NCBI GenBank assembly: GCA_910587595.1
Contig: CAJULQ010000006.1
Coordinates: forward strand, 3,599-67,598
Length of the DNA stretch: 64,000 nucleotides
DNA from: an uncultured Christensenellaceae bacterium
GTDB taxonomy: Bacteria > Bacillota > Clostridia > Christensenellales > Pumilibacteraceae
Direction: 5' to 3'
Within the stretch, counting starts at the first letter, position 1; the number at the start of each line of letters is the position of its first letter. Shown piece by piece: positions 49,807-57,884 of the stretch. The notes under the pieces were generated by a model. It searched no databases and was not told the DNA's origin. It saw only the letters and a program-made list of their open reading frames with translations. A program made the position numbers and the translations under genes.

Positions 49807-50028
49807 TTACTTTTTCAGCTCGTCGATCTTAGACGCCAATTCGCCTACCGTGGCCACCGCAACGTCGTCGCCGAGCGTTACACCGAACTTTTCTTCCACT
49901 TGCATCATAAGGTCCACTTTATCCAACGAATCGAAACCGAGGTCTTCGAACGTGGTGTCGGCGGTGATGTCGAGCGTTTCGCCCTTGTACTCGTTTACGA
50001 TTTCCGATAAAGTCTTCAAAGTTTCCAT
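49807..50028 (-). CDS. acpP: housekeeping acyl carrier protein
   Basis: A 73-residue ACP with GFDSLD and the phosphopantetheine Ser34. GGAG lies just upstream of the ATG. It is part of the fab operon and clearly different from the two ACPs at 29-31 kb. Confidence 0.97.
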   Translation of the reverse strand: METLKTLSEIVNEYKGETLDITADTTFEDLGFDSLDKVDLMMQVEEKFGVTLGDDVAVATVGELASKIDELKK

Positions 50029-50119
50029 TTTTTTCTCCTTGTTGCGGTTTGCCGCTGTTTTGTTGTCTGTTTTTATTTACAAGCGTTCCGAAAACCGAAA
50101 CGGCATGTAGCAAAGTTTG

Positions 50120-51079
50120 TTATTTGTTCCACGTGAGCACGGTGGCCGCAGCCGTCATGCCCGCGCCGAACGCCACCAAAAGCAGTTTGTCGCCCTTACG
50201 GAACTTGCCCGCTTTGGCGTTCTCGTCCAAAAGAACGGGAATGGACGTGGCCGACATGTTGCCGTATTCCGAAATATTGGTGAGCACCTTTTCTTCGGGG
50301 ATATTGAACCGTTTGCGCGCCGCCTCTATGATACGGATATTGGCTTGGTGGGGCAACACGTAGGCGATATCGGCCACATCCAATTCGGCCGCCGCCAGCG
50401 CCGCCTCCATTTGCCCGATCATTACGTTCACGGCAAATTTGTATGTTTCGGTGCCGTCCATATGTAGCGCCGACTTTTGCTTTTCGGCGGTGGAAAACGG
50501 ACTGTCGCCGTCGGGCGCGGGGGTGTAGATAGTGGTGGGATTGGGCGCGCATACCATGGTCTGCGACAGTAGGCCTTCGCCTTTACGCAAAACAACGGCC
50601 GCCGCGCCGTCGCCGAACAGCACGCACGTGGCGCGGTCCGACCAATCGATCTGTTTGCTCATGGCCTCGCACGCGAGCACGAGCACGTTTTTCGCCTTAT
50701 CCGCCCGCATGAACGAATCGGCTATTTCGAAACAGTACAGCATGGCGCTGCAAGCGGCGTTTACGTCGAAACAAGGCGCTTGAATGCCCAGCGCCGCCGC
50801 CGTAAGGCAAGCTTGCGAGGGGGTGACCGTGTCGCCCCGCATGGTGGCGCAGATCACAAGGTCTATATCCTGCGCCGACAGTTGCGCGTCGCGCAAGGCG
50901 ATGTGCGCCGCGTCGGCGGTAAGCGAGGTCAGCGTTTCGTCGGTGATCACGCGGCGGTTGCGAATGCCCGTACGCGTACGGATCCACTCGTCGCTCGTGT
51001 CCATCATTTTGCTGAGATCGTCATTGGATACTTTTTTTCGGGGCAACGCGCTTCCCGTGCCCGCTATGTAAAAACTCAT
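50120..51079 (-). CDS. fabH: 3-oxoacyl-ACP synthase III
   Basis: A 319-residue initiating condensing enzyme. Catalytic Cys in NAACSAMLYC near 111, His in LPHQANIRI near 243, Asn in SEYGNMSATS near 273. ATG 51079 begins MSFYIAGTGSALP, the normal FabH start; an upstream in-frame start at 51136 lies in the leader hairpin. AAGGA is rather far (13 bases). First gene of the fab/acc operon. Confidence 0.95.
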   Translation of the reverse strand: MSFYIAGTGSALPRKKVSNDDLSKMMDTSDEWIRTRTGIRNRRVITDETLTSLTADAAHIALRDAQLSAQDIDLVICATMRGDTVTPSQACLTAAALGIQAPCFDVNAACSAMLYCFEIADSFMRADKAKNVLVLACEAMSKQIDWSDRATCVLFGDGAAAVVLRKGEGLLSQTMVCAPNPTTIYTPAPDGDSPFSTAEKQKSALHMDGTETYKFAVNVMIGQMEAALAAAELDVADIAYVLPHQANIRIIEAARKRFNIPEEKVLTNISEYGNMSATSIPVLLDENAKAGKFRKGDKLLLVAFGAGMTAAATVLTWNK

Positions 51080-51107
51080 CGGTTTTAACTTGTCCTTATC
51101 ATGATTT

Positions 51108-51144
51108 GCGGCGGGGTGGTATTTTAGGGTGTACACTCCGCCGC
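51108..51144 (-). promoter_or_regulatory. GC-rich hairpin at the 5' end of the fab operon mRNA
   Basis: Inverted repeat of 11 bases with one mismatch (51108-51118 with 51134-51144), 15-base loop, lying between the promoter and fabH. It begins almost at the predicted transcription start. Possible operator or mRNA-stabilising stem. It does not resemble the FapR site as I know it. Confidence 0.5.
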
Positions 51145-51151
51145 TGATTAT

Positions 51152-51180
51152 ATTATATCTTTACTACTACATTCTGTCAA
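51152..51180 (-). promoter_or_regulatory. perfect consensus promoter of the fab/acc operon
   Basis: Minus strand TTGACA (51175-51180), 17 bp, TATAAT (51152-51157). Confidence 0.9.
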
Positions 51181-51334
51181 CCGAAAGTACAAAAAATTAC
51201 CGTGATTTTACTATAATATGGGGTAAAACGGGTCATTTTTGCCCCGATACGCCCCTTTTTGCGCGCCGCGCACCACTTGCCCGCGCAAAATATTTAATTT
51301 GTTTTTAATTTTTACGGTTTGGGGCGTCGTAAAC

Positions 51335-51363
51335 TTGATAGTTCGCGCAAAATGCGTTATACT
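51335..51363 (+). promoter_or_regulatory. promoter of the flavodiiron protein gene
   Basis: TTGATA (51335-51340), 17 bp, TATACT (51358-51363). Together with the fab promoter and hairpin this accounts for the 326-bp divergent gap 51080-51405, in which I see no gene. Confidence 0.8.
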
Positions 51364-51405
51364 ATAAGCCAAGCAAGTCCAAATAAGGCAAGGAGCACCC
51401 CACCC

Positions 51406-52515
51406 ATGCAAACACAAAAAGCACAGCAGATAGCCGACGGCATTTTCGCCGTGGGCGCCGTAGATACAAACGCCGCCCGTTTCCACGGGTATCACGTAAA
51501 CCGCGGCGTAACGTTCAACGCCTATCTCGTAGACAACGGCAACGGCACGTTCACGCTCATAGACACGGTGCACCGCGACAAAACGGATATTTTGTGCGAG
51601 CGTATCGCCTCGGTGACCGCGCCGAGCAACGTGTCCGCCATTATCGTGAACCACACCGAGCCCGACCACAGCGGCGCGCTGCCCGCGCTCTTGCAAAAAA
51701 CGGGCGCCGCGGTATACGGCACCGTGGCAGCGGCCAAACTTTTGCAAAACATGTACGGCATCATAGGCGTGCAAACGGTGAAAAACGGCGAAACGCTGTC
51801 TATAGGCGAACGCGCGTTTACCTTTGCCGCCACCCCCATGGTGCACTGGCCGGACAATATGGTGACCTATCTCGCCAAAGAACGGATCTTGTTTTCCAAC
51901 GACGCGTTCGGGCAACATTACGCCACGCAAGACGCGCTGGATACGGCCAACGACGTCGACGTAGCGATAGCAGAGGCGCAACACTATTTTGCCAATATCG
52001 TGATGCCCTACCGCGCGCAAGCGGCCAAAGCCACCGAGGCCGCCCTTTCGTTATCGCCTTGCATGATCGCACCCAGCCACGGCGTTGTGTGGACTAAACA
52101 TATCCCCGCGATCGCCAAACTGTACCGCTCGCTTGCGGCGGGCGAAACGCGCGGCGCGGTGCTCGTTTTCGATTCCATGTGGGGCGGCACGGCCGAGCGC
52201 GCGCAAGAGGCGCAACAAACGCTGCGCGCCCATACGGATACTATCGCCGTGTTCGACTTGCGCACGTGCCACCTAAGCGACGTAATGAGCGCATTGGCCG
52301 CGGCCGAACACGTTTGTATCGGCTCGCCCACCTACAACGGCTACCCCACGCCCCGCGTGAGCACGCTCCTTGCCGAGATCGAGGCACTCAAGCCGCCCGT
52401 AAAAGAGTATTCTTTGTTCGGCACGTTCGGTTGGGGCGGCGGCGCGGCCAAAAAGATAGACGAAAAACTAAACGCCTTGGGGCTGACCAAAGCGTTCGAC
52501 TTGACAAGAGCATAA
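51406..52515 (+). CDS. flavodiiron protein (FprA-type)
   Basis: A 369-residue enzyme that reduces oxygen or NO using an FMN and a di-iron site. Di-iron ligands seen: NHTEPDHSG near 81, MVHWPD near 148, NDAFGQHY near 167, and SHGVVW near 225. The flavodoxin domain follows (VFDSMWGGTAERA near 253; SPTYNGYPTP; GTFGWGGGA). The chain stops soon after LNALGLTKAFDLTRA, about 30 residues earlier than usual family members, so the last strand and helix of the flavodoxin fold may be missing. AAGGAG ten bases before ATG 51406. Confidence 0.93.
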   Translation: MQTQKAQQIADGIFAVGAVDTNAARFHGYHVNRGVTFNAYLVDNGNGTFTLIDTVHRDKTDILCERIASVTAPSNVSAIIVNHTEPDHSGALPALLQKTGAAVYGTVAAAKLLQNMYGIIGVQTVKNGETLSIGERAFTFAATPMVHWPDNMVTYLAKERILFSNDAFGQHYATQDALDTANDVDVAIAEAQHYFANIVMPYRAQAAKATEAALSLSPCMIAPSHGVVWTKHIPAIAKLYRSLAAGETRGAVLVFDSMWGGTAERAQEAQQTLRAHTDTIAVFDLRTCHLSDVMSALAAAEHVCIGSPTYNGYPTPRVSTLLAEIEALKPPVKEYSLFGTFGWGGGAAKKIDEKLNALGLTKAFDLTRA

Positions 52516-52533
52516 AAGCATATTTACTTTTTC

Positions 52534-53208
52534 TTATTTATACCAGATCTGCGGACGGGGATGTTCGCGCAAATAGCGCACGAACCGTTGGGGCGACGCG
52601 ATATCGTCGGGCACAACGGTGGCGGCGATGCCCGCTTGGTACGGATAGTGAAAATCACTGCCGCACACGAGCATCAAATTGTGCTTATCGGCAAACGCAC
52701 GCACTTGTTCTTCATGCCGCAAAAAGTAGGGATGACAGTTGATCTCGGTGCCGTCCATAAATTCGGGATCTTGCGGGAAATGCCCTTGCTCGTCGCGGAA
52801 CGGGTGCGATTGAAACATCAGCACGTTGTTATCGTGGCATATTTTATACAGTTCGGCTTGCGACTTGTCGTATAAGCGCGGATTGTCCAACAAAAATTGC
52901 TCGTCTATGCCGTACAGCAAAAATTCGATATACGGACTTTCGGGCGTGGAAATAGCCACTTCGGCGCCCAACAAAACGGGCAATCCCGCCGCGTCGCCCG
53001 CCTCTTTGGCTTTGCGGTATTCGTCGAGATATATTTTGATCTGCTTTTCCCACGTGTCGCCGTAGCGAAACATATACAGCCGCGAATAATGATTGGTGAG
53101 AAATACCGCCCCGTAACCGGCCGCGCGGTATTTTTCCACAAATTCAACGGGCGTTACTTCGCTGCAAAAACTGACGCCGCTCGTGTGCGTGTGCGTATCT
53201 ATCTTCAT
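52534..53208 (-). CDS. PHP-domain phosphoesterase
   Basis: A 224-residue PHP protein. Metal ligands visible: DTHTHTSG at the start, NHY near 40, GAEVAIS, FQSHPFR near 133 and CGSDFHYP near 185. PHP enzymes hydrolyse phosphoesters such as histidinol phosphate or nucleotides; the substrate here cannot be told. ATG 53208 overlaps the stop of the kinase fragment (ATGA), with AAGGAG ten bases upstream. Confidence 0.88.
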   Translation of the reverse strand: MKIDTHTHTSGVSFCSEVTPVEFVEKYRAAGYGAVFLTNHYSRLYMFRYGDTWEKQIKIYLDEYRKAKEAGDAAGLPVLLGAEVAISTPESPYIEFLLYGIDEQFLLDNPRLYDKSQAELYKICHDNNVLMFQSHPFRDEQGHFPQDPEFMDGTEINCHPYFLRHEEQVRAFADKHNLMLVCGSDFHYPYQAGIAATVVPDDIASPQRFVRYLREHPRPQIWYK

Positions 53209-53624
53209 ACCCGTAGGTCTCCTTCTTCTCTCTGTTGCGAACACAATGCCGCCGAGGCGGCGAACCGCGCCGCGTCTATGATGTTTTCGCCTTGCGCCAT
53301 GCGCACGGCCAACGCGGATGCAAAGGCGTCGCCCGCGGCGACATTCGGTTCGTCCGCAAACGGGGGCAATATTGTAATCTCTTGCCCCACCGCCACGGCG
53401 CCCTCCGTTTTGCCGGGCAACAACACGATAACGCGCGCGCCCATACCGCGCAACTTTTTAACGGTCAATGCAATATGCACTTCGCAATCGGGCGTTATGC
53501 CCGTATGTTGTTGCGCGGCGGCCGCATCGAGCACGATTGCCTCGGCAGCCGCAAAAGCGTCGGCCGCGTTTGCCGCGTCGGGCGCAAGGCAAGCACACAT
53601 TCCTTTGGCGATCGCAAAAATCAA
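53205..53624 (-). CDS. C-terminal half of a PfkB-family sugar kinase (truncated)
   Basis: A 139-residue frame corresponding to the second half of a ribokinase-like fold. KLRGMGARVIVLLPGKTEGAV leads to NVAAGDAFASALA near 100, where the family has GAGDAF; the catalytic Asp is kept and the first Gly is Ala. The N-terminal sugar-binding half is absent. TTG 53624 overlaps the cotransporter stop (TTGA) and AGGAGG lies ten bases upstream, so the piece seems to be translated. It could be a decaying remnant or a gene that acquired a new start. Confidence 0.6.
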   Translation of the reverse strand: MIFAIAKGMCACLAPDAANAADAFAAAEAIVLDAAAAQQHTGITPDCEVHIALTVKKLRGMGARVIVLLPGKTEGAVAVGQEITILPPFADEPNVAAGDAFASALAVRMAQGENIIDAARFAASAALCSQQREEGDLRV

Positions 53625-55330
53625 AGGGGCGATTCCTCCTTGGCATGGCGGCGCTTGGCTTGTTCTTCGGCTATTTTTTCCATGGCCTCGAGCTGCGAAC
53701 CCGAAGGCGATTTGATACTGAAAGCCACATTGGTGAGATGGTCGGCCACGCGCTCCAACGCCGAGATGATCCCGTAAAAATGCGTGCCGCACTCCACCGA
53801 GCAATTGCCGCTGTTGAGCCGCATGATATGATTGTTGCCGAGAACGCTCTTTAGCATATCCGCCTCGGCCTCCAACTTGGAGATCTCTTTAAGCGCCACG
53901 TAGTCGCGATTTTCGAACACGTAGATACTGCGGTCGAACATGTGGCGCACGCGCGCATACATGTTGCGCAGTTCGTCCAGCGCGTCCTCCGAAAAGGCGA
54001 TGCCGTTTTCTTGCATGTCTTGCGCCTCTTCCAAAAAGTTTTCGGCGTGGTCGCCAATACGTTCGATGTCGCCGATCACGTGGTGGAGCGTGCCCACCAA
54101 CTTTTCGTCGCTGCGCGGCAGATTGAGCGACGCCATTTTAATGAGATAGCGCGCCACCCCTTTGTTGATAAAGTTGATTTTTTCTTCGGTCTGCAGTATC
54201 TTTTCGCGCTCGGCCAAACTGCCCGAAACAATGGCGTTAAAGCCGCGGTCGAGGTTTTCTTGCGCCATGTGCGCCATGTTGGAAACCTCTTTGAGAACTT
54301 GCGCCACCGCAATGGGGGGCGTGTGCAAAATGCGGTCGTCTATGTAATACATTTTGGGCACGCTGTCGTCGCCCTTTTTCTCGCGCACCAAAAGCGTGGC
54401 AAGTCTTGTAAGCGGCTTCATAAACGGCACCAACAACAGCGTGGTGATGATGTTGAAAAACACGTGAAAGAGCGCCACTTGCATTTGCGGACTGGACGAC
54501 ATGGCGCTAAGCAGCCACACGGCTTGCCTACGGAATATCCAAATAAAGGTGGTGAACACCACCGTGCCGATGGCGTTGAACAACAAGTGGATCACGGCCG
54601 TGCGCTTTGCGTTGGTGCTCGCGCCGAACGACGCCAAAATGGCCGTTACGCACGTGCCGATGTTGGTGCCGAGCACCACGAACAGCGCGCTCTGCATGGG
54701 AATGATCCCCGCGCCCGTCATGGTGACCAATATGGCCGTCATGGCGGCCGACGATTGAAAGAGCGCCGTGCACACAATGCCTATCAAAATAAGCACCAAC
54801 GGGAAATCGACTTTCAAAAACACCGTGTTGAGCGCCGACGCTATCTTTTGCGTTTTGAACGCGTCGCTCATAAAGGTGAGCCCCACGAACATAAGCCCCA
54901 AGCCCGTAACAGCCGACCCCACTTTTTTCACGGTGTCGTTTTTGGAAACCATATTCATGACCACGCCGATAAAGGCAAGCACCGCCATATAGGTGCTCAA
55001 ACTGAACCCCGACAGCGCTATAATAACGCCCGTGAGCGTGGTGCCGATATTGGCGCCCATGATGATGGCCGTGGCCTGCAACAGCGTCATCAGTCCCGCG
55101 TTCACAAAGCCGATCACCATAACGGTGGTGGCGGCCGACGAACTTACGAGCACCGTGGCCACCGCGCCCACGCCGATGCTGGCAAAGCGGTTGTTGCTGA
55201 TCTTGCCGAACAGCTTGCGCATGCCTTTGCCCGCGCTACGCTCCAAGCCGTCGCTAAGCATTTTCATGCCCGTCATCAGAACGCCCAACCCCGCCAAGAG
55301 CATTACTATCGCTTTGATTAACTCCGCCAT
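53621..55330 (-). CDS. Na+/phosphate cotransporter with PhoU-like tail
   Basis: A 569-residue membrane protein of the NptA/YjbB family. Two inverted transport repeats each carry an SSSA-type motif (LVSSSAATT near 68; LFQSSAAMTA near 195), with TNIGT/ANIGTT re-entrant sequences. Residues about 345-545 form a cytoplasmic PhoU-like helical domain (HHVIGDIERIGDHAENF). ATG 55330 has AGAGGT five bases upstream. It probably imports phosphate with sodium. Confidence 0.92.
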   Translation of the reverse strand: MAELIKAIVMLLAGLGVLMTGMKMLSDGLERSAGKGMRKLFGKISNNRFASIGVGAVATVLVSSSAATTVMVIGFVNAGLMTLLQATAIIMGANIGTTLTGVIIALSGFSLSTYMAVLAFIGVVMNMVSKNDTVKKVGSAVTGLGLMFVGLTFMSDAFKTQKIASALNTVFLKVDFPLVLILIGIVCTALFQSSAAMTAILVTMTGAGIIPMQSALFVVLGTNIGTCVTAILASFGASTNAKRTAVIHLLFNAIGTVVFTTFIWIFRRQAVWLLSAMSSSPQMQVALFHVFFNIITTLLLVPFMKPLTRLATLLVREKKGDDSVPKMYYIDDRILHTPPIAVAQVLKEVSNMAHMAQENLDRGFNAIVSGSLAEREKILQTEEKINFINKGVARYLIKMASLNLPRSDEKLVGTLHHVIGDIERIGDHAENFLEEAQDMQENGIAFSEDALDELRNMYARVRHMFDRSIYVFENRDYVALKEISKLEAEADMLKSVLGNNHIMRLNSGNCSVECGTHFYGIISALERVADHLTNVAFSIKSPSGSQLEAMEKIAEEQAKRRHAKEESPL

Positions 55331-55413
55331 GTTACCTCTTTTTGTCCGATGTATACAACGTGTAGCCTTCGCCGTTGTGTATTGGCGGAATTTTCGCAAA
55401 ATCCACCGATACC

Positions 55414-55442
55414 ATTGTAGCACGGCGCCGAAAAATCGTCAA
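55414..55442 (-). promoter_or_regulatory. promoter of the cotransporter-kinase-PHP operon
   Basis: Minus strand TTGACG (55437-55442), 17 bp, TACAAT (55414-55419). Confidence 0.75.
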
Positions 55443-55538
55443 GCATTCCGCGCGAGGACGAATAAAACGCAACGCGCCCGTTTATGCCGCCCGCCATAAC
55501 AAAACTATGGGCAAAATGCGTGTTTTATTCCAAAACGA

Positions 55539-55567
55539 TTGCCAAAAAACGACATCGGTGGTATGCT
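55539..55567 (+). promoter_or_regulatory. promoter of mazG-dus
   Basis: TTGCCA (55539-55544), 17 bp, TGG-TATGCT (55562-55567). Confidence 0.65.
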
Positions 55568-55602
55568 ATGTATCCAAGCTATTATTAAAAGGTGAAAAAG
55601 AA

Positions 55603-56919
55603 ATGATCACGGTGATCGGGATAGGAACGGAAAAAGACGAGTGGACGCAGGCCGCCGCGCACCACATCCAACAAGAACAGCACGCGTTTGTGCGCACGGC
55701 CAAAACGGCGGCGGGCGGCGCGATCGTAAAGCGGTTCCCGCACGTACAACCGCTCGACGACCTTTACGAAAAGGCGCAAAACTTCGACCAATGGGTAAGC
55801 GACGTGTGCGACGCGCTCCGTAGCGCCGACAAAGCGCACGGCTCGGCGGCCTATCTCACCGACGGCAACGGTTGCGACGCGGTGACCGAAAAGCTATCCG
55901 AGCGCGGCGACGTGGCCGTTTTGTTCGGCGTTTCGCCCCACCGCGCCCGCCGCCCCACGCAAAACGCGCTTACGCTCACCGCCACCTACGCCACCGAAAA
56001 GCGCCCCTACCTCGACACGCGGCTGGCGTTGCACGTCACGGAAATAGACGACGCGCATTTAGCGGGCGACCTTAAACTGTGGCTGATGGAATATTACGAC
56101 GACGAACAGCCCGTCACGCTGTGCGTGCGCAACACCGTGTTAAACGCACCGCTGTGCGACATCGATCGGCAAAGCGGCTATAACTACGCGTGCGAACTGT
56201 TTATCGACGCGCAAGAAGGGTTCGTAAAGAAAAAATACGGATTCGGCGATCTGTTGCGCATCATGGAAAAGCTGACGGCGCAAGACGGCTGTTCGTGGGA
56301 CAAGGCGCAAACGCACGAAAGCATTCGCGTGAACATGATAGAAGAGGCCTACGAGGCGGTGGACGCCATCGACGCGGGCGATTTGGCCGCCATGGAAGAA
56401 GAATTGGGCGACGTGATACTGCAAGCGGTGTTCCACTGCAATATGGCGCACCGACTGGGCGAGTTCGAAACGGCGGACGTGCTGACGGGTCTGTGCCGCA
56501 AGTTGGTGGGACGGCACACCCACATCTTCGGCAACGACAAGGCGCAAAACGCCGACGAGGCGCTCGGATTTTGGGAACAAGCCAAGTCGGCCGAAAAGCA
56601 CTACGTTTCCACCGCCGACCAACTCAACCGACTGCCCGAAGGGTTCCCCGCGCTGTTGGCGGCGCAAAAAACATACAAAAAACTCAAAAAAGCGGGGGTG
56701 GCGGCCGACTTGCCCGCCCCGTCGCAAACGGAGATAGACGCGGCGCGCAACGAAAAGGACTTTGCCCGCTTGCTGTTTTTGCTGTGCGCCCGCGCGGCCG
56801 CTTGCGGCGTAGACGCCGAGCCGGCGCTCAACAAGCTGGTGGCGCAAGCAAAACGCGATTTCGCCGCCGCCGAACAAAACGGCGACACGGCCGACTTTTT
56901 ACAAAAGTTATGCAAATAG
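55603..56919 (+). CDS. mazG: MazG nucleoside triphosphate pyrophosphohydrolase (YabN-type)
   Basis: A 438-residue protein. The N-terminal about 200 residues resemble the tetrapyrrole-methylase-like domain of YabN (VIGIGTEKDEWTQAA), but are degenerate. The MazG domain follows: SWDKAQTHESIRVNMIEEAYEAVDAI near 245 and MEEELGDVILQAVFHCNMA near 268 hold the EExxE/ExxD metal sites. It hydrolyses (d)NTPs to monophosphates. AAGGTGA lies nine bases before ATG 55603. It overlaps dus by 10 bp. Confidence 0.93.
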   Translation: MITVIGIGTEKDEWTQAAAHHIQQEQHAFVRTAKTAAGGAIVKRFPHVQPLDDLYEKAQNFDQWVSDVCDALRSADKAHGSAAYLTDGNGCDAVTEKLSERGDVAVLFGVSPHRARRPTQNALTLTATYATEKRPYLDTRLALHVTEIDDAHLAGDLKLWLMEYYDDEQPVTLCVRNTVLNAPLCDIDRQSGYNYACELFIDAQEGFVKKKYGFGDLLRIMEKLTAQDGCSWDKAQTHESIRVNMIEEAYEAVDAIDAGDLAAMEEELGDVILQAVFHCNMAHRLGEFETADVLTGLCRKLVGRHTHIFGNDKAQNADEALGFWEQAKSAEKHYVSTADQLNRLPEGFPALLAAQKTYKKLKKAGVAADLPAPSQTEIDAARNEKDFARLLFLLCARAAACGVDAEPALNKLVAQAKRDFAAAEQNGDTADFLQKLCK

Positions 56920-57833
56920 GCGCGCTCATTCTGCCCGACCCCGTGATCGCGCTGGCGCCGCTGGCCGGCTACGGCGACGTGGCTTTTCGCAAGCTGTGCC
57001 GCGAATACGGCGCGTCGCTCACCGTTACCGAAATGGTATCGGCCAAGGGTCTTGTGTACGGCAACGAAAAAACGGAAACGCTTTTAACGCTGGCGCCCAA
57101 CGAAACGCCCTCTTGCGTGCAACTGTTCGGCAGCGACCCCGACTGCTTTTACAAAGCGGTGTCGCTCCCCGCGCTCGATCGGTTCGACATGATCGACATA
57201 AACATGGGTTGCCCCGTGCCCAAGATCACCAAATGCGGCGAGGGCAGCGCGCTCATGCGCGACGCGGCGCGCGCGGCCGACATCGTGCGCGCGTGCGTGG
57301 CCGCGGCCAAGGGTCGCCCCGTAACGGTAAAACACCGCTTGGGGCTAGATGACGACCACATCGTGGCGCCCGCATTTGCCGCCCGCATGCAAGAGGCGGG
57401 CGCGGCGGCTGTCACCGTGCACGGCCGCACCGCAGCGCAAGGCTACCGCGGCCAAGCGGATTGGCAAACCATTGCGTGCGTGGCGCGCGAAACGAGCATT
57501 CCCGTGTTGGGCAACGGCGACGTAACGAGCCGCCGCGACGCGCTGACCAAAATGCAAACGTACGGTTGCGCGGGCGTTGCCATCGGCCGCGGCGCGTTGG
57601 GTCGCCCCGACGTGTTTGCCGACGAACGCGCGCCGCTATCGAGTTTACTCGAAAAGCACCTCGCCTATGCGCTCGCATACTTCCCCGAACACGTGGCGGT
57701 GCGCACCATGCGCAAACATTTTTGCCGCTATCTGGCGGGCGTAACGGGCACCAAAGCTTTGCGAGCGGCGCTGAGCACCGCGCAAAGCGCCGCGCACGTT
57801 CGCGAACTGTTGCAACAACTGCCGCCCTTATAG
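56910..57833 (+). CDS. dus: tRNA-dihydrouridine synthase
   Basis: A 307-residue FMN enzyme that reduces uridine in tRNA. Seen: LAPLAGYGDVAFRKLCREYG at the N-terminus, VQLFGSDP, and catalytic Cys in INMGCPVPKITKCGEGSALM near 97, VKHRLGLDD, TVHGRTAAQGYRG and NGDVTS. ATG 56910 lies inside the mazG end; the much longer frame from 56190 is a shadow. Confidence 0.95.
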   Translation: MQIGALILPDPVIALAPLAGYGDVAFRKLCREYGASLTVTEMVSAKGLVYGNEKTETLLTLAPNETPSCVQLFGSDPDCFYKAVSLPALDRFDMIDINMGCPVPKITKCGEGSALMRDAARAADIVRACVAAAKGRPVTVKHRLGLDDDHIVAPAFAARMQEAGAAAVTVHGRTAAQGYRGQADWQTIACVARETSIPVLGNGDVTSRRDALTKMQTYGCAGVAIGRGALGRPDVFADERAPLSSLLEKHLAYALAYFPEHVAVRTMRKHFCRYLAGVTGTKALRAALSTAQSAAHVRELLQQLPPL

Positions 57834-57869
57834 AAAAAGGGATCCGCTCGGCACGGATCCCCTTTTTTT
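57834..57869. terminator. bidirectional intrinsic terminator
   Basis: Stem GGGATCCG / CGGATCCC (57839-57846 with 57854-57861) flanked by A and T runs, with a 7-base loop. It lies between convergent dus and the CotH-family gene. Confidence 0.9.
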
Positions 57870-57884
57870 GCCTCTTATTTTGCG

